42,051 nucleotides of DNA, taken from the NCBI GenBank assembly GCA_905214195.1, contig CAJMLH010000015.1, forward strand, positions 1-42,051, in the 5' to 3' direction. The notes beneath the pieces were generated by a model. That model worked only from the letters and a program-made list of their open reading frames with translations, had not been told where the DNA came from and made no database searches. Positions 9,066 to 17,179 of this stretch are shown here, in pieces; position 1 is the stretch's first letter; the number at the start of each line of letters is the position of its first letter. The position numbers and the translations under genes are program-made. The DNA comes from an uncultured bacterium (lineage in GTDB: Bacteria > Bacillota > Clostridia > Peptostreptococcales > Anaerovoracaceae).

Positions 9066-9878
9066 TTAGTGTACTTTTATTACATACAGTTCTTTAGGTC
9101 TTACAACCTTTGCTCCGTATACATGCAGACCTTTGATTATGTCCGCAAAGCCTTTTTCCTTTCTTGCAGTTTCAACCTTGTCAATTTGTCCCGCAAAGGC
9201 GATTGCTTTCTTGGTCCTTACCATTTCATAATCGTCTGTACCGTCATTGTAAAGGTTGTTCGACATTCTCAGGTATGTATTCGCATACTTTCCGAGTGCT
9301 CCTCTCTTTATGAACTCCACATTCTCTGTAAACAGTTCTGCAAGTTCTGTTCTTAACCCTACTATGTGTTCGGGATTAAGGTCTGCCGCAAGCTCTGTTT
9401 TCTGAGAAACATTATTTCCATAAAGTTTTATATGTGCCTCATTGATAGGGTCGAGCATGCTTGTCAGGGCGCTTATGTCAGTAGATTCGCTCACCATGTC
9501 AGAGTTAGCATCTTTTGCTTTGGTTCCGACAAAGGCATCCGCAGATTCGGCTAATGCCGTCTTTGCTTCATTAAACTGTGTTTCAAGATATCCCTTTATC
9601 GACTGTGCTCTGTCTACATCATCTACTTCAAATGCAAACGCATCAGCCTGCGTGATATCAAGATACTGCGAGTTATCGCCAAGGTTCTCTATTGTTAAGT
9701 CTTTACCCGGTACATACTGCTGTATAGACGGTCTCACAGCTCCTACTATCTTAAGTCTTGAGCCGAGTTTCAGCTCACCCTCGTACTGGTAATCGCACCA
9801 GTTTGCAAGGATTAAATCTTTGTGTAATTCTGTCTGGCAATACTTCGACCAGAACATCGGCTTGAAATTTCCTGCCAC
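9066..9878 (-). CDS. Major capsid protein
   Basis: The protein has 270 aa and starts at a GTG 7 nt after AAGGAGAG (MAGNFKPMFWSKYCQTELHK). It shows the order typical of HK97-fold coat proteins: a short N-arm; a segment with GELKLGSRLKIVGAVRPSIQ; a long helix rich in Ala and Glu (SIKGYLETQFNEAKTALAES) as spine; and a C-terminal domain with the LRTELAELFTENVEFIKRGA helix and VYGAKVVRPKELYVIK strand. Scaffold and portal genes lie immediately upstream. Confidence 0.8.
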   Translation of the reverse strand: MAGNFKPMFWSKYCQTELHKDLILANWCDYQYEGELKLGSRLKIVGAVRPSIQQYVPGKDLTIENLGDNSQYLDITQADAFAFEVDDVDRAQSIKGYLETQFNEAKTALAESADAFVGTKAKDANSDMVSESTDISALTSMLDPINEAHIKLYGNNVSQKTELAADLNPEHIVGLRTELAELFTENVEFIKRGALGKYANTYLRMSNNLYNDGTDDYEMVRTKKAIAFAGQIDKVETARKEKGFADIIKGLHVYGAKVVRPKELYVIKVH

Positions 9879-9898
9879 TTCTAATCTCTCCTTTCAAG

Positions 9899-10720
9899 TT
9901 ACCAATTACTCATGGAGTTTCTGACTGCTTCAAATATTTTAGGGTTGTCAAGGTCTTTTTCTGTAAGCTTGTCTACTTCTTCAGGTGTGTAATATGTCTT
10001 TACTTCCTGCGCAGCACCATTTTTCATGCTTCCCATCTTTTCTATGTGCCGTGTTTTTTCATGAGTTTTGGTATATAAGTCATAAACTTCTTTGATAGGT
10101 GTATCTTGATTGAACTTTGAAGCAAAGTCTTTAAAGTCATCACTATCTATGACTTCGTTCTTCACTCCCATGCCTCTCAGTTCTTCTCTTGCACCTTCCG
10201 CCTGTCTATATTTCGCAAGACTCGAAAACACAAGCTTTTCTCTTGCTGTCATGTTCTTTACGCCTTTTTCAGCCAAGCGGTCTACTTCGTCAATTACATC
10301 TTCCATTCCGGAATCTATAATTTTCTGAGCCTCACTGTCCGCAAGAACTTTGAGATCCTCTTCACTGTATGTGTTCTGATTGGTTTCCGGAATCTTTATT
10401 CCTTTCTCCTTATAGAACTCAGTAAGATTGTCTGCCGCCTCAGCTATGTTGTTTGTGCCGAGTCCTGCATTTAAAATATTTTCTGCTTTCTTATACGGCG
10501 CAAGCTTCTCCTCATACTCTCTCTTGAGTTTATCTCTTTGTCTTGCCATCTTTCTGGCAAGCAGCTCATCCACTCTCGCATTGAGTTCAGACTCAGTATA
10601 TACTTTTTCCTCTTTTTCCTCTTCGGCGGCTTCGGCTTCACCTTCAACCATTTCTTCTACAGTCGGTTCATCTGTGTTTTCAATGTCTTCTGACATCAGG
10701 TTTTCTTTTTCAAATTCCAT
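9899..10720 (-). CDS. Scaffolding protein
   Basis: The 273-aa protein is strongly acidic at the N-terminus (a run of Glu/Ala at about residues 15-40) and then a long charged helix (LLARKMARQRDKLKREYEEK). It ends in a short region before VRNSMSNW. This composition and the place between portal and coat are typical of phage scaffolds such as the DUF4355 type, which guide prohead assembly and then leave or are cleaved. It starts after TAGGAGGGACTT. Confidence 0.8.
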   Translation of the reverse strand: MEFEKENLMSEDIENTDEPTVEEMVEGEAEAAEEEKEEKVYTESELNARVDELLARKMARQRDKLKREYEEKLAPYKKAENILNAGLGTNNIAEAADNLTEFYKEKGIKIPETNQNTYSEEDLKVLADSEAQKIIDSGMEDVIDEVDRLAEKGVKNMTAREKLVFSSLAKYRQAEGAREELRGMGVKNEVIDSDDFKDFASKFNQDTPIKEVYDLYTKTHEKTRHIEKMGSMKNGAAQEVKTYYTPEEVDKLTEKDLDNPKIFEAVRNSMSNW

Positions 10721-10804
10721 AAGTCCCTCCTATTTTTTGTTGAGTGTTTGACTTCACTTCCCATACAGTTTTATGTCTTAAATGCTTGGACAAAACATAA
10801 AGCC

Positions 10805-12511
10805 TTATTCAGGCTCTTGTTCACTATTATTTGCTGCTATCTCCGCCATTTGCGAAGCTTGTGCATCAGGGTCTTGCATAAGGAACTGCTGCGCCCTCTG
10901 CTGCATAAGCATTGCCTGTGCGTTCATTGCTGCTATCTTCTGTTGTTCTATCTCCCAATTTTCTATAACTTCTTCAAGTTTCTGCTTTGGCATGACGGAA
11001 TCATCATCCAGTGTTTTTGTGTATAGCTTAAGTTCCGGCATTCTCTGGCTGTTAAACAACCCAGCCGTTAAGAGATTCTCCATTGATTGCTCTTGTGCAT
11101 ATCTGTCAAAGGCTCCTTTAGGCGTTATATCTACCTTAACAGAAGCTTTAAGTTCTTCAAGAGTAGTCCTTTGTACCTCTACCACTTCTACGCTTTTCTC
11201 TCCTGTCTCAGGGTCTTCTGTCTCTTCTTCAAGAGAAATACTGTCATTATACACAGTCAACATATCAAGCCATATTCTTGCAAGCTCCTCAATAAACGCT
11301 TTCAAGTACTGCAAGTGTTCAGTAAGCGGCTGCTGTGATGCTTGCTGTACTGCAAGTATTGCTCTTCCCGATGCACTTTCAGGATTCACATCACCTGTTG
11401 CTATCTCTCCTGCTCCGGCAAGCTCTCTTGTCGTTGTGATAAGCTCTTGCTGAAGCTTTTCCACATCTGACGACATCTGCGCAGGATTAAGGTATGACAA
11501 TATCTTTCCCACATCCTCTATGGTACTTCCGCCTTTAGTCTTTATGATTCCTCCTACTTGTCCTATTGCGCTTGGGTTTGCTATTTTATCCGTGTTCGCC
11601 ACCTTTTGAGGATATGCAGTGTTCTTTACGGTTAAGGCTCTTCTCATGGCCGTTTTGTTAGTCTCAAGCTGATTCGGTATGAGCTGCCTTACTTCTCCCT
11701 CGCCTCTTGCTGAGCCTTTCTTATCCTCCCATATAAAGTGTGCCACAGGATAATATGTAAGGCCCGTATCTGTGTCTTTCTTTAGGTCAACATATCTTGT
11801 TGCTTGTGCGAAATGCACAGTTCCCTTTTCTTTGTACAGCTTTGTTACAACTGTACACATGTTATCTTTTTCATACTTTGCGGATTCCCCGGCTTCTTCT
11901 ATGTTGTCCATATCTCCGATTATGTGCTCAAGTTCTTTATCCGGTACACCTAAGTATTCAGCCGCAGTTCTGACTTCCGAAACCGGTTTTCTCTGCTTGA
12001 TAAGTATGTATGGCTGCGACTGTATGTTCGGGTAGTTTTCGTTGCCGTAATATATATCGTTTTTGTTTATAACCTCGTTTATCGGCATTCCAATTTCATC
12101 AGAATACCTTACATACATGATTCCCTCATCATTTATTGCAGCATCCTTTACTATTTGTCTGAGTTTTATGTCCATATAGTCATGTTCCCATATCTTTGCT
12201 GCCCTTTTATTCAGAAGCTCACATATCTTTACTGCTACCTTTCGGAATGTCTTACTCTCAACATTCTCACTTGAATAGTTGATAGCATATAAGTTGCTCA
12301 GTATTACTCCTGTCTTGTATTTAACCACCGGTCGTATGAAGTTGTATTGGATTTTCTCGACTCCTTGGACTTTTAGTCCGTACCATTGATCGCCGTTATA
12401 CATGCGATAATTAACATCTGTATCTCCATACATACCTATCAAACGGCAATAGCTGACGGATTTATCATACAGAGCCCATATATCCGTTTCTTTTATTTCT
12501 GTTATGTCCAA
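10805..12511 (-). CDS. Portal protein, P22-like
   Basis: The 568-aa protein has the portal signature pattern: an N-terminal YGDTDVNYRMYNGDQWYG segment; a wing domain; an EDKKGSARGEGEVRQLIPNQ region; and a long helix with TRELAGAGEIATGDVNPESA. A Gln/Ala-rich C-terminal barrel-like tail (MNAQAMLMQQRAQQFLMQDP) follows, as in P22-family portals. It would form the dodecameric DNA channel at one capsid vertex. The start lies after a GGAGGGGG ribosome site. An antirepressor gene is unusually interposed between terminase and this gene. Confidence 0.9.
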   Translation of the reverse strand: MDITEIKETDIWALYDKSVSYCRLIGMYGDTDVNYRMYNGDQWYGLKVQGVEKIQYNFIRPVVKYKTGVILSNLYAINYSSENVESKTFRKVAVKICELLNKRAAKIWEHDYMDIKLRQIVKDAAINDEGIMYVRYSDEIGMPINEVINKNDIYYGNENYPNIQSQPYILIKQRKPVSEVRTAAEYLGVPDKELEHIIGDMDNIEEAGESAKYEKDNMCTVVTKLYKEKGTVHFAQATRYVDLKKDTDTGLTYYPVAHFIWEDKKGSARGEGEVRQLIPNQLETNKTAMRRALTVKNTAYPQKVANTDKIANPSAIGQVGGIIKTKGGSTIEDVGKILSYLNPAQMSSDVEKLQQELITTTRELAGAGEIATGDVNPESASGRAILAVQQASQQPLTEHLQYLKAFIEELARIWLDMLTVYNDSISLEEETEDPETGEKSVEVVEVQRTTLEELKASVKVDITPKGAFDRYAQEQSMENLLTAGLFNSQRMPELKLYTKTLDDDSVMPKQKLEEVIENWEIEQQKIAAMNAQAMLMQQRAQQFLMQDPDAQASQMAEIAANNSEQEPE

Positions 12512-12570
12512 TGTTCCCCCTCCTTTCTCTTGTATTTAAAAGGAGCAGCACATGGCTGCCCCTTGGTTCA

Positions 12571-13317
12571 TTAAACTAAAAACTTGTTTATAAAATACTG
12601 CTGCCCCTTTCCGGTTACTTTTGGCGTCTTGTTTACAGTGCTGTGGCCGTCTGAATGACTTATAACTGTTTCTTTTATCTCAAACAACCCTTTCTCCATT
12701 GCACTTTGTGTCGGCATATTGTAGTCTGTGCCGTTTCTTTTTATAAGATAGCCGTTGTCTCTAAGCCATGTAAACAGTCTGTTTTGACCGATTTCTACGC
12801 CGTTTTGGCGAAGCATCTTCGCAAGCTCTCCTATTAAGATTGATGTCTTTGAAGTCGCTACAGCATCGGCAAATATTTCTTTCGGTTTCATTCGTTCAAT
12901 TTCTTTATCCCTCTCTTTTATCTTGTTCTGTGCTACCAAAAGAGCTTTTGACAGCAGCTCATCATCCGACAATTTTTCTTGGTCTTTTATGTATCCTCCG
13001 TGCTTACGGATTGACGGGAGGACTTCCGCTGTAACCCATTTCTTAAACTGTTTCGCCTGAGGAAGCTTGCTACCGAGAATCAAACTGTATAAGCCGGATT
13101 CGTTGATGATTGTTACTCCTCTGTTGTTAATTTCAGAAGTACCGTTTCGGTAGTTCTGCCTATCCTCTTCATCCACATGACGGTTAATATCTCGACTACC
13201 GTTTTGATATCCGAGGATGTCGGCTACATCCTTCCCAACGAGCCATGGCTCTCCGTTTATTTCTATCGCTCTGACTTCTCCGAACTGTTCATTTCTGAAT
13301 ATTTGCAAATTATTCAT
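12571..13317 (-). CDS. Phage antirepressor (BRO-N plus KilAC)
   Basis: The protein has 248 aa. Residues 1-115 form a BRO-N domain (NEQFGEVRAIEINGEPWLVG, KDVADILGYQNGSRDINRHV, WVTAEVLPSIRKHGGY). Residues about 140-248 match the C-terminal KilAC/ANT DNA-binding domain (IGELAKMLRQNGVEIGQNRL, FTWLRDNGYLIKR, VTGKGQQYFINKFL). Antirepressors of this class promote lytic development by antagonising the repressor. The start lies 6 nt after GGAGG and overlaps the preceding 90-aa gene by 8 nt, so the two are probably coupled. The position, between terminase and portal, is atypical: such genes usually lie in the early region. Confidence 0.85.
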   Translation of the reverse strand: MNNLQIFRNEQFGEVRAIEINGEPWLVGKDVADILGYQNGSRDINRHVDEEDRQNYRNGTSEINNRGVTIINESGLYSLILGSKLPQAKQFKKWVTAEVLPSIRKHGGYIKDQEKLSDDELLSKALLVAQNKIKERDKEIERMKPKEIFADAVATSKTSILIGELAKMLRQNGVEIGQNRLFTWLRDNGYLIKRNGTDYNMPTQSAMEKGLFEIKETVISHSDGHSTVNKTPKVTGKGQQYFINKFLV

Positions 13318-13582
13318 TGCATACCTCCATTTTTTCTGATTCTTCGCACTCTATGACAAGGTCATATATCTGACTGTTAATGTTGTTTAAAATCGGAACT
13401 ATCCTCTGCTGCATGTTTTCTGTCAAGTTCTCTATGTTTCTCCCTTTTAATATTTTTCTTAAAAATTCTTCTTCCTTTTCAAAATAGTTTATTGCAATGT
13501 CAAGCATTGCATTTATTTCCCATAAGCGTGCTCCTATGTCGTAATAGTCCATATAAACTTGTTCTTTTGTATACTTTTTCAT
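13310..13582 (-). CDS. Small helical protein co-transcribed with the antirepressor
   Basis: The 90-aa protein is predicted all-helical (LWEINAMLDIAINYFEKEEE; ENMQQRIVPILNNINSQIYD), acidic, with no recognised family. Its Shine-Dalgarno sequence lies inside a strong stem-loop in the leader, and its 3' end overlaps the antirepressor start by 8 nt. That arrangement suggests it acts as a translation leader gene or partner for the antirepressor. Confidence 0.7.
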   Translation of the reverse strand: MKKYTKEQVYMDYYDIGARLWEINAMLDIAINYFEKEEEFLRKILKGRNIENLTENMQQRIVPILNNINSQIYDLVIECEESEKMEVCNE

Positions 13583-13589
13583 AAATTAA

Positions 13590-13631
13590 AAACCTCCATT
13601 TGCAAATTTTAGATTTGCCAAATAGAGGTTT
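13590..13631 (-). promoter_or_regulatory. SD-sequestering stem-loop in the antirepressor leader
   Basis: On the minus-strand transcript, AAACCTCTATTTG(G)CAAAT pairs with ATTTGCAAATGGAGGTTT: about 18 base pairs with one bulged G, one G-U pair and a 5-nt loop. The 3' arm contains the GGAGG ribosome site of the 90-aa gene, 10 nt before its ATG, so folding would block initiation. It could equally be a DNA operator with dyad symmetry. Confidence 0.75.
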
Positions 13632-13709
13632 GCATGTATAATATTTACAAACCTATATTTTGGGTCTGGAGTTTCGTTTGTGCTTGGTCGTGCGGCGGAA
13701 CTCCTACTT

Positions 13710-13730
13710 TTTTTGTCCTATGCCTGTACC
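13710..13730 (-). repeat. 21-nt direct repeat, copy 2
   Basis: Identical to 13776..13796, 66 nt (22 codons) away. It encodes GTGIGQK in the same frame as the upstream copy, followed by AAG TAG. Confidence 0.9.
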
Positions 13731-13766
13731 GGTTTGACTACCATATGAAATTACACTACTCTCAAA

Positions 13767-14027
13767 CTAAACGTCTTTTTGTCCTATGCCTGTACCGTCA
13801 TAATTCTCTATGTTTTCAAGCATAGTCTGTGTTTTTTCTCTTTCTTTTACCAGTTCTTTCTCTTCTCTGTATTCCCTTACGGCTCTTATTGGGCTTGGGA
13901 CATTTATGTCCTTACCACTCGCCGATAGCTGCCCTATCTTAGCCCCTATAAACAGACATATGATATTAGACAGACTCACTACCGCTATTATCGCAATCGT
14001 CATTCTCGCCACCTGCTTCAGCTTCAT
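13767..14027 (-). CDS. Small single-pass membrane protein
   Basis: The start is placed at the ATG MKLKQVARMTIAII, after AGAAGAAA; longer starts only translate the repeats of the overlapping gene in another frame. The 86-aa protein has one membrane segment (about residues 9-29, IAIIAVVSLSNIICLFIGAK) and then a charged helix (REYREEKELVKEREKTQTML). It ends YDGTGIGQKDV before a TAG stop. The frame continues open after that TAG for 20 codons and repeats GTGIGQK. It overlaps the 94-aa gene by 62 nt in a different frame. Function unknown; a lysis or envelope role is possible but not shown. Confidence 0.65.
   Translation of the reverse strand: MKLKQVARMTIAIIAVVSLSNIICLFIGAKIGQLSASGKDINVPSPIRAVREYREEKELVKEREKTQTMLENIENYDGTGIGQKDV
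13776..13796 (-). repeat. 21-nt direct repeat, copy 1
   Basis: Encodes GTGIGQK at the C-terminus of the 86-aa membrane protein. An exact copy lies 66 nt further along the same frame. Confidence 0.9.
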
Positions 14028-14250
14028 TTTCTTCTTGCTTTTCCGCTTCAGCTTCATTTTCTTCTTGCTTTTCCGCTTCAGCTTCATTTTCTTCTTGCTT
14101 TTCCGCTTCAGCTTTTGCCTCTTCTTTCTGTGCTTTTTTAGCGTAGAACTTCTTCGCTTGTGCCAATGTCTTTACTTTCGACACATCTACGCCCTCTCTT
14201 TCCTGCCTTATCTTCCAAAGTCTAAGCAGCCTTTCTTCTTTCAAGTTCAT
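13966..14250 (-). CDS. Glu-rich repeat protein next to large terminase
   Basis: The 94-aa protein begins MNLKEERLLRLWKIRQEREG, 5 nt after an AAGGAGAAG ribosome site. After a helical region it has tandem 10-residue repeats of the type EAEAEKQEEN, encoded by a 30-bp DNA repeat, and an acidic tail (GGENDDCDNSGSES). No family recognised. It lies 14 nt downstream of terL. Because the DNA repeat is a multiple of three, copy number can change without breaking the frame. Confidence 0.7.
   Translation of the reverse strand: MNLKEERLLRLWKIRQEREGVDVSKVKTLAQAKKFYAKKAQKEEAKAEAEKQEENEAEAEKQEENEAEAEKQEENEAEAGGENDDCDNSGSESV
14015..14114 (-). repeat. 30-bp tandem repeat, about 3.3 copies
   Basis: Units at 14011..14040, 14041..14070 and 14071..14100 are identical apart from the first few bases of the outer unit, with a partial fourth from 14101. 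It is read as Glu/Ala repeats by the 94-aa gene and, in another frame, precedes the start of the 86-aa gene, providing several alternative in-frame ATGs. Confidence 0.95.
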
Positions 14251-14263
14251 CTCTTCTCCTTCC

Positions 14264-16048
14264 TTAAACGATTACTATTTCTTCTCCGTAATCGTAATTC
14301 TCTTCTTTTTTCTCAAAATCGAACTGATACTCAGGTCTTACCCTTATTTCGTCTTTGTCGAATGTCACTTGACCTTTAATCTCATGCGCTATTGAAAGTC
14401 CCATCATTTGGTCGTCGTGCCGTCCCTCAGGTGCTTCTATCTTGCCCTTTTCGTTTTTTACTATGGTCAAAAGTTCTTTTAGAGTATCTTCGTCATTTAT
14501 GCGTTCTACATGCTCTCTCACTATCTCAACAAGCCTTGATATTATCGTCGGTCTTGTAAGAACCGTAGTCTTAAAGCCGAATCGTTTTTCCATTTTCCCT
14601 GTAAAATAATCTTGCGCTTCTCTTACATATTGGTTGTTGTAACCAAGCCTTTGAAGTTCTCTTATCGGATAAGTATCAAAGTTTGCCTCTATGCCTATTA
14701 ACGCATTTTTGTAATATTTGCCAAGACAATACATTTGCCTTGTATATTGGTCTGCATCAAACCGATGCTTTAACACCGCAGCCTGCTCGCCTGTCTTTGC
14801 ATTTAATACATGTCCCGTAAACCAGTCGCTTCCATCTCCTGCTGTGTCTCCACCTATGCAGTATTTTGTTATCTCAGGCGAATTAGGTACTTGATATATT
14901 TTTATGTATCCGTTGCGGTCATTTACCCATCTTATCCGGCTAATCTTTATTCCATCATAGTCATAGTCAAAATATCCTGTCTTGATAGGCTTTTTAACGG
15001 TCTGTAATCTTGCTGTCAGCTTTTCCGTATCAAATACAGTATCTCCTGATAACAAAAAAGCCTCTTCCGGTGTACATGGATATTCTTGCCGGATTAGGCG
15101 TTTATCTATTATTTCTTCGTATTTCCTGAAGTACCATCTTGCTGCTTCAGGTTCTATTTTCTTAACATTTAAAAGCCACCTCAATCTTTCATATATCCAC
15201 CCATCCTTTTCTTCAATATCTTTTATGAATCTCTCTTTTTCTTTCTCATTGGGAAACTCAAGTCTGTATTCAGGCGTTCTCCACCATTCGTAAAAACAGT
15301 TTATATGTGCTCCCGATTCCCACATGGCTTGGTAGTCATTGTATCCATTAGCAGTAGACTCGTATACTTTTATGCAGTTCTTTGTAAATGCCTGTCCGAG
15401 TCCTGCTTGTATAGGTGCAATTCCTTGTTGCCAGAAAGCGCACTCCGAACCATGAAAAAAGCTTATAGTTCTTGAACGGCCTACATCCTTTGTGGCTGTG
15501 TCTACTTCCCAACTTGAATTTAATTTCTCAAAAAGCAGTTGCCGCCTGTTGTTAAATTTTTCAGTAGGCTTTAACACCTCCGGAAGCTGCATATACGGAA
15601 ACTTCGCCTTATTTTGAAAAATAGCCTCTGAGTTGTCCGATACATCTGCAAGGGTAAACCCTTGGAAGTTCTTGTTTAGTATACTCATTGCAAGCTGATA
15701 TGCCGTGACAAGTGTCGTAAAACCCTGTTGCCTGCCTTTTAGAATCAATATTGATATATCAGGTCTCATCCCGCTGTTAAACTCTTCTATGGCTTTATTC
15801 AATACCGACAAGAAATCCTTTTGCACTTCGTTAAAGAAAAAAGGCATAGTTATCTGCTCTTTATCAACTACTACAAATTCAAGCTCTATGAGTTTTTCAG
15901 GTCTTGCCTTTATCTCTTCTCTTAAAACCTCATTCTTAATTATCTCATCTGCTATAGCACTCTTTAGTTTTTTGTCGTAGTCTATGCTTTTTGTCTCTTC
16001 CCATTTTTCTTTTCTTCGCTTAATCAGAAAATCTGCTCCGTAACTCAT
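14264..16048 (-). CDS. Terminase large subunit
   Basis: The 594-aa packaging motor has an N-terminal ATPase with a Walker A-like GRQQGFTT (residues 105-112) and an acidic SECAFW segment at about 200. The C-terminal RNase H-like nuclease has GDTAGDGSDW (399-408, first catalytic Asp 400), an IGIEANFDTYP strand (Glu 453) and a GRHDDQMMG motif (about 542-549). The order and spacing match P22-type headful terminases. The start ATG overlaps the stop of the small subunit (ATGA), indicating translational coupling. Confidence 0.95.
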   Translation of the reverse strand: MSYGADFLIKRRKEKWEETKSIDYDKKLKSAIADEIIKNEVLREEIKARPEKLIELEFVVVDKEQITMPFFFNEVQKDFLSVLNKAIEEFNSGMRPDISILILKGRQQGFTTLVTAYQLAMSILNKNFQGFTLADVSDNSEAIFQNKAKFPYMQLPEVLKPTEKFNNRRQLLFEKLNSSWEVDTATKDVGRSRTISFFHGSECAFWQQGIAPIQAGLGQAFTKNCIKVYESTANGYNDYQAMWESGAHINCFYEWWRTPEYRLEFPNEKEKERFIKDIEEKDGWIYERLRWLLNVKKIEPEAARWYFRKYEEIIDKRLIRQEYPCTPEEAFLLSGDTVFDTEKLTARLQTVKKPIKTGYFDYDYDGIKISRIRWVNDRNGYIKIYQVPNSPEITKYCIGGDTAGDGSDWFTGHVLNAKTGEQAAVLKHRFDADQYTRQMYCLGKYYKNALIGIEANFDTYPIRELQRLGYNNQYVREAQDYFTGKMEKRFGFKTTVLTRPTIISRLVEIVREHVERINDEDTLKELLTIVKNEKGKIEAPEGRHDDQMMGLSIAHEIKGQVTFDKDEIRVRPEYQFDFEKKEENYDYGEEIVIV

Positions 16049-16506
16049 ATCAAGTCCTCAAGCTTGTATGACACACCCATAGTTCCCTCTATGGACTGTT
16101 TTTCTCTCCATTCATCCGAAAGTCTGTTCGTCAGATAGAAAGTAATCGCCTTTGTGTCTGCCGGTATGTGCACTTCGTCTATCGCTTCTCTGAGAATTTC
16201 TCTTGTGCATTTTCTGCCAAAATCATCAAAATATTCCTCTTTGCACTTAACATTCTTTCTAACTTCCGCATTATATCCATTCGCTTTTCTGAAAAGTGAA
16301 TTTTCTATTTCCGCATCAGCTAAATCTTTGCTTACTCTGAGCGCTTCCATCAACTTAGGCTCGTCTTCTTTGTATCTTCTGAATGTGGAATAAGCCACAC
16401 CTAATTTCTTCGCAATACTTTCTTCTGTCGCCCCTTTACGGCTCCATGCTTTTATGGCTTCTATGTATGGCTCGACATGTGTTTCGTATTTATTTTTTCT
16501 CGGCAT
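16045..16506 (-). CDS. Terminase small subunit
   Basis: The start is placed at MPRKNKYETHVEPY after AAAGGGG, giving 153 aa; an ATG 18 nt upstream lacks a ribosome site. The N-terminus has a helix-turn-helix of the terS type (IKAWSRKGATEESIAKKLGV followed by AYSTFRRY), which binds the packaging site. A helical oligomerisation region and a KAITFYLTNRLSDEWREKQ tail follow. It is coupled to terL by a 4-nt overlap. Confidence 0.9.
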   Translation of the reverse strand: MPRKNKYETHVEPYIEAIKAWSRKGATEESIAKKLGVAYSTFRRYKEDEPKLMEALRVSKDLADAEIENSLFRKANGYNAEVRKNVKCKEEYFDDFGRKCTREILREAIDEVHIPADTKAITFYLTNRLSDEWREKQSIEGTMGVSYKLEDLI

Positions 16507-16566
16507 AATCAATTCCCCTTTCATTGCCTTTTATTGCCGACCGCCTTTATTAGCCTTTATCTATAA

Positions 16567-16594
16567 AAAAAGAGACTTGATTCAGTCTCTTTTT
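16567..16594. terminator. Bidirectional intrinsic terminator
   Basis: The 11-bp stem AAAAAGAGACT / AGTCTCTTTTT with a 6-nt loop and flanking A and T runs works in both directions. It separates the RelBE pair from the terminase operon, so the packaging genes need their own start or antitermination. Confidence 0.85.
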
Positions 16595-16681
16595 GAAATA
16601 TTTTATTTTCCTATGCTATTATAATACACTAAAAAGTTTTCCCGTGTGTTGCAACTTTTGTTTTCTATGTTTACATGAAAG

Positions 16682-16942
16682 TTAATAAATATTTTTTCTA
16701 TGACCTATATTAACAATATAAATTAGAATTGTTTCATCGTTAATTTCAGCCATGATTCGGTAATCTCCGACTCTGTATCTCCACATACCGGAATAATTGC
16801 CCGTCAATGGTTTCCCGTGCTTTCTTGGATCATCACATCCATCAAGATTTTTTCTAATCCAAGCCAAGAGCATTTTAGAAATACTCTTATCAAATTTTTT
16901 CAATGTTTTTACAGCTTTATTTGTTAGTACAACCTTATACAT
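16682..16942 (-). CDS. RelE/ParE-family toxin
   Basis: The 86-aa protein has the compact RelE fold pattern: MYKVVLTNKAVKTLKKFDK, a helical region, HGKPLTGNYSGMWRYRVGDY and RIMAEINDETILIYIVNIGHRKNIY. Basic and aromatic residues near the end (R, H, R, K) are those used for ribosome-dependent mRNA cleavage in RelE relatives. Its ATG immediately follows the antitoxin stop. It probably stabilises the prophage. A strong terminator follows. Confidence 0.9.
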   Translation of the reverse strand: MYKVVLTNKAVKTLKKFDKSISKMLLAWIRKNLDGCDDPRKHGKPLTGNYSGMWRYRVGDYRIMAEINDETILIYIVNIGHRKNIY

Positions 16943-17163
16943 TATCTCAGTCCTAACTCTTTCTCTGCCTCTTCAAGTGTATATACCTTGGAATTTTCTT
17001 TGAAGTCTTCTTTAGCTTCTCTAAACAGTTCAAGGTCGAGCTCATCTTCTATTTTTTCTAATACGCTTTGTCTCATAAGCTCTGAAACTGTAATTCCGTG
17101 CATATCGGCATAGCTGCGAATTAGTTCGTTTTCCGCTTGGTTAAGTCTAATTGAAACAGTCAT
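16942..17163 (-). CDS. RelB/DinJ-family antitoxin
   Basis: The 73-aa protein has an N-terminal ribbon-helix-helix (MTVSIRLNQAENELIRSYAD, MHGITVSELMRQSVLEKIED) and an acidic C-terminal toxin-wrapping segment (FKENSKVYTLEEAEKELGL). It lies upstream of and adjacent to the RelE toxin. Its promoter carries a 17-bp palindrome over the -10 box, the expected site for autorepression by the antitoxin dimer. Confidence 0.9.
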   Translation of the reverse strand: MTVSIRLNQAENELIRSYADMHGITVSELMRQSVLEKIEDELDLELFREAKEDFKENSKVYTLEEAEKELGLR

Positions 17164-17179
17164 ATTTATCTCTCCTTTC

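Noticed and set aside
10782..11453. Plus-strand 223-codon frame opposite the portal gene
   Set aside because: Ser/Cys-rich antisense shadow of the portal coding sequence with no ribosome site.
14011..14114. Tandem repeats as a CRISPR array
   Set aside because: Units are contiguous without spacers and in coding frame; it is a protein repeat.
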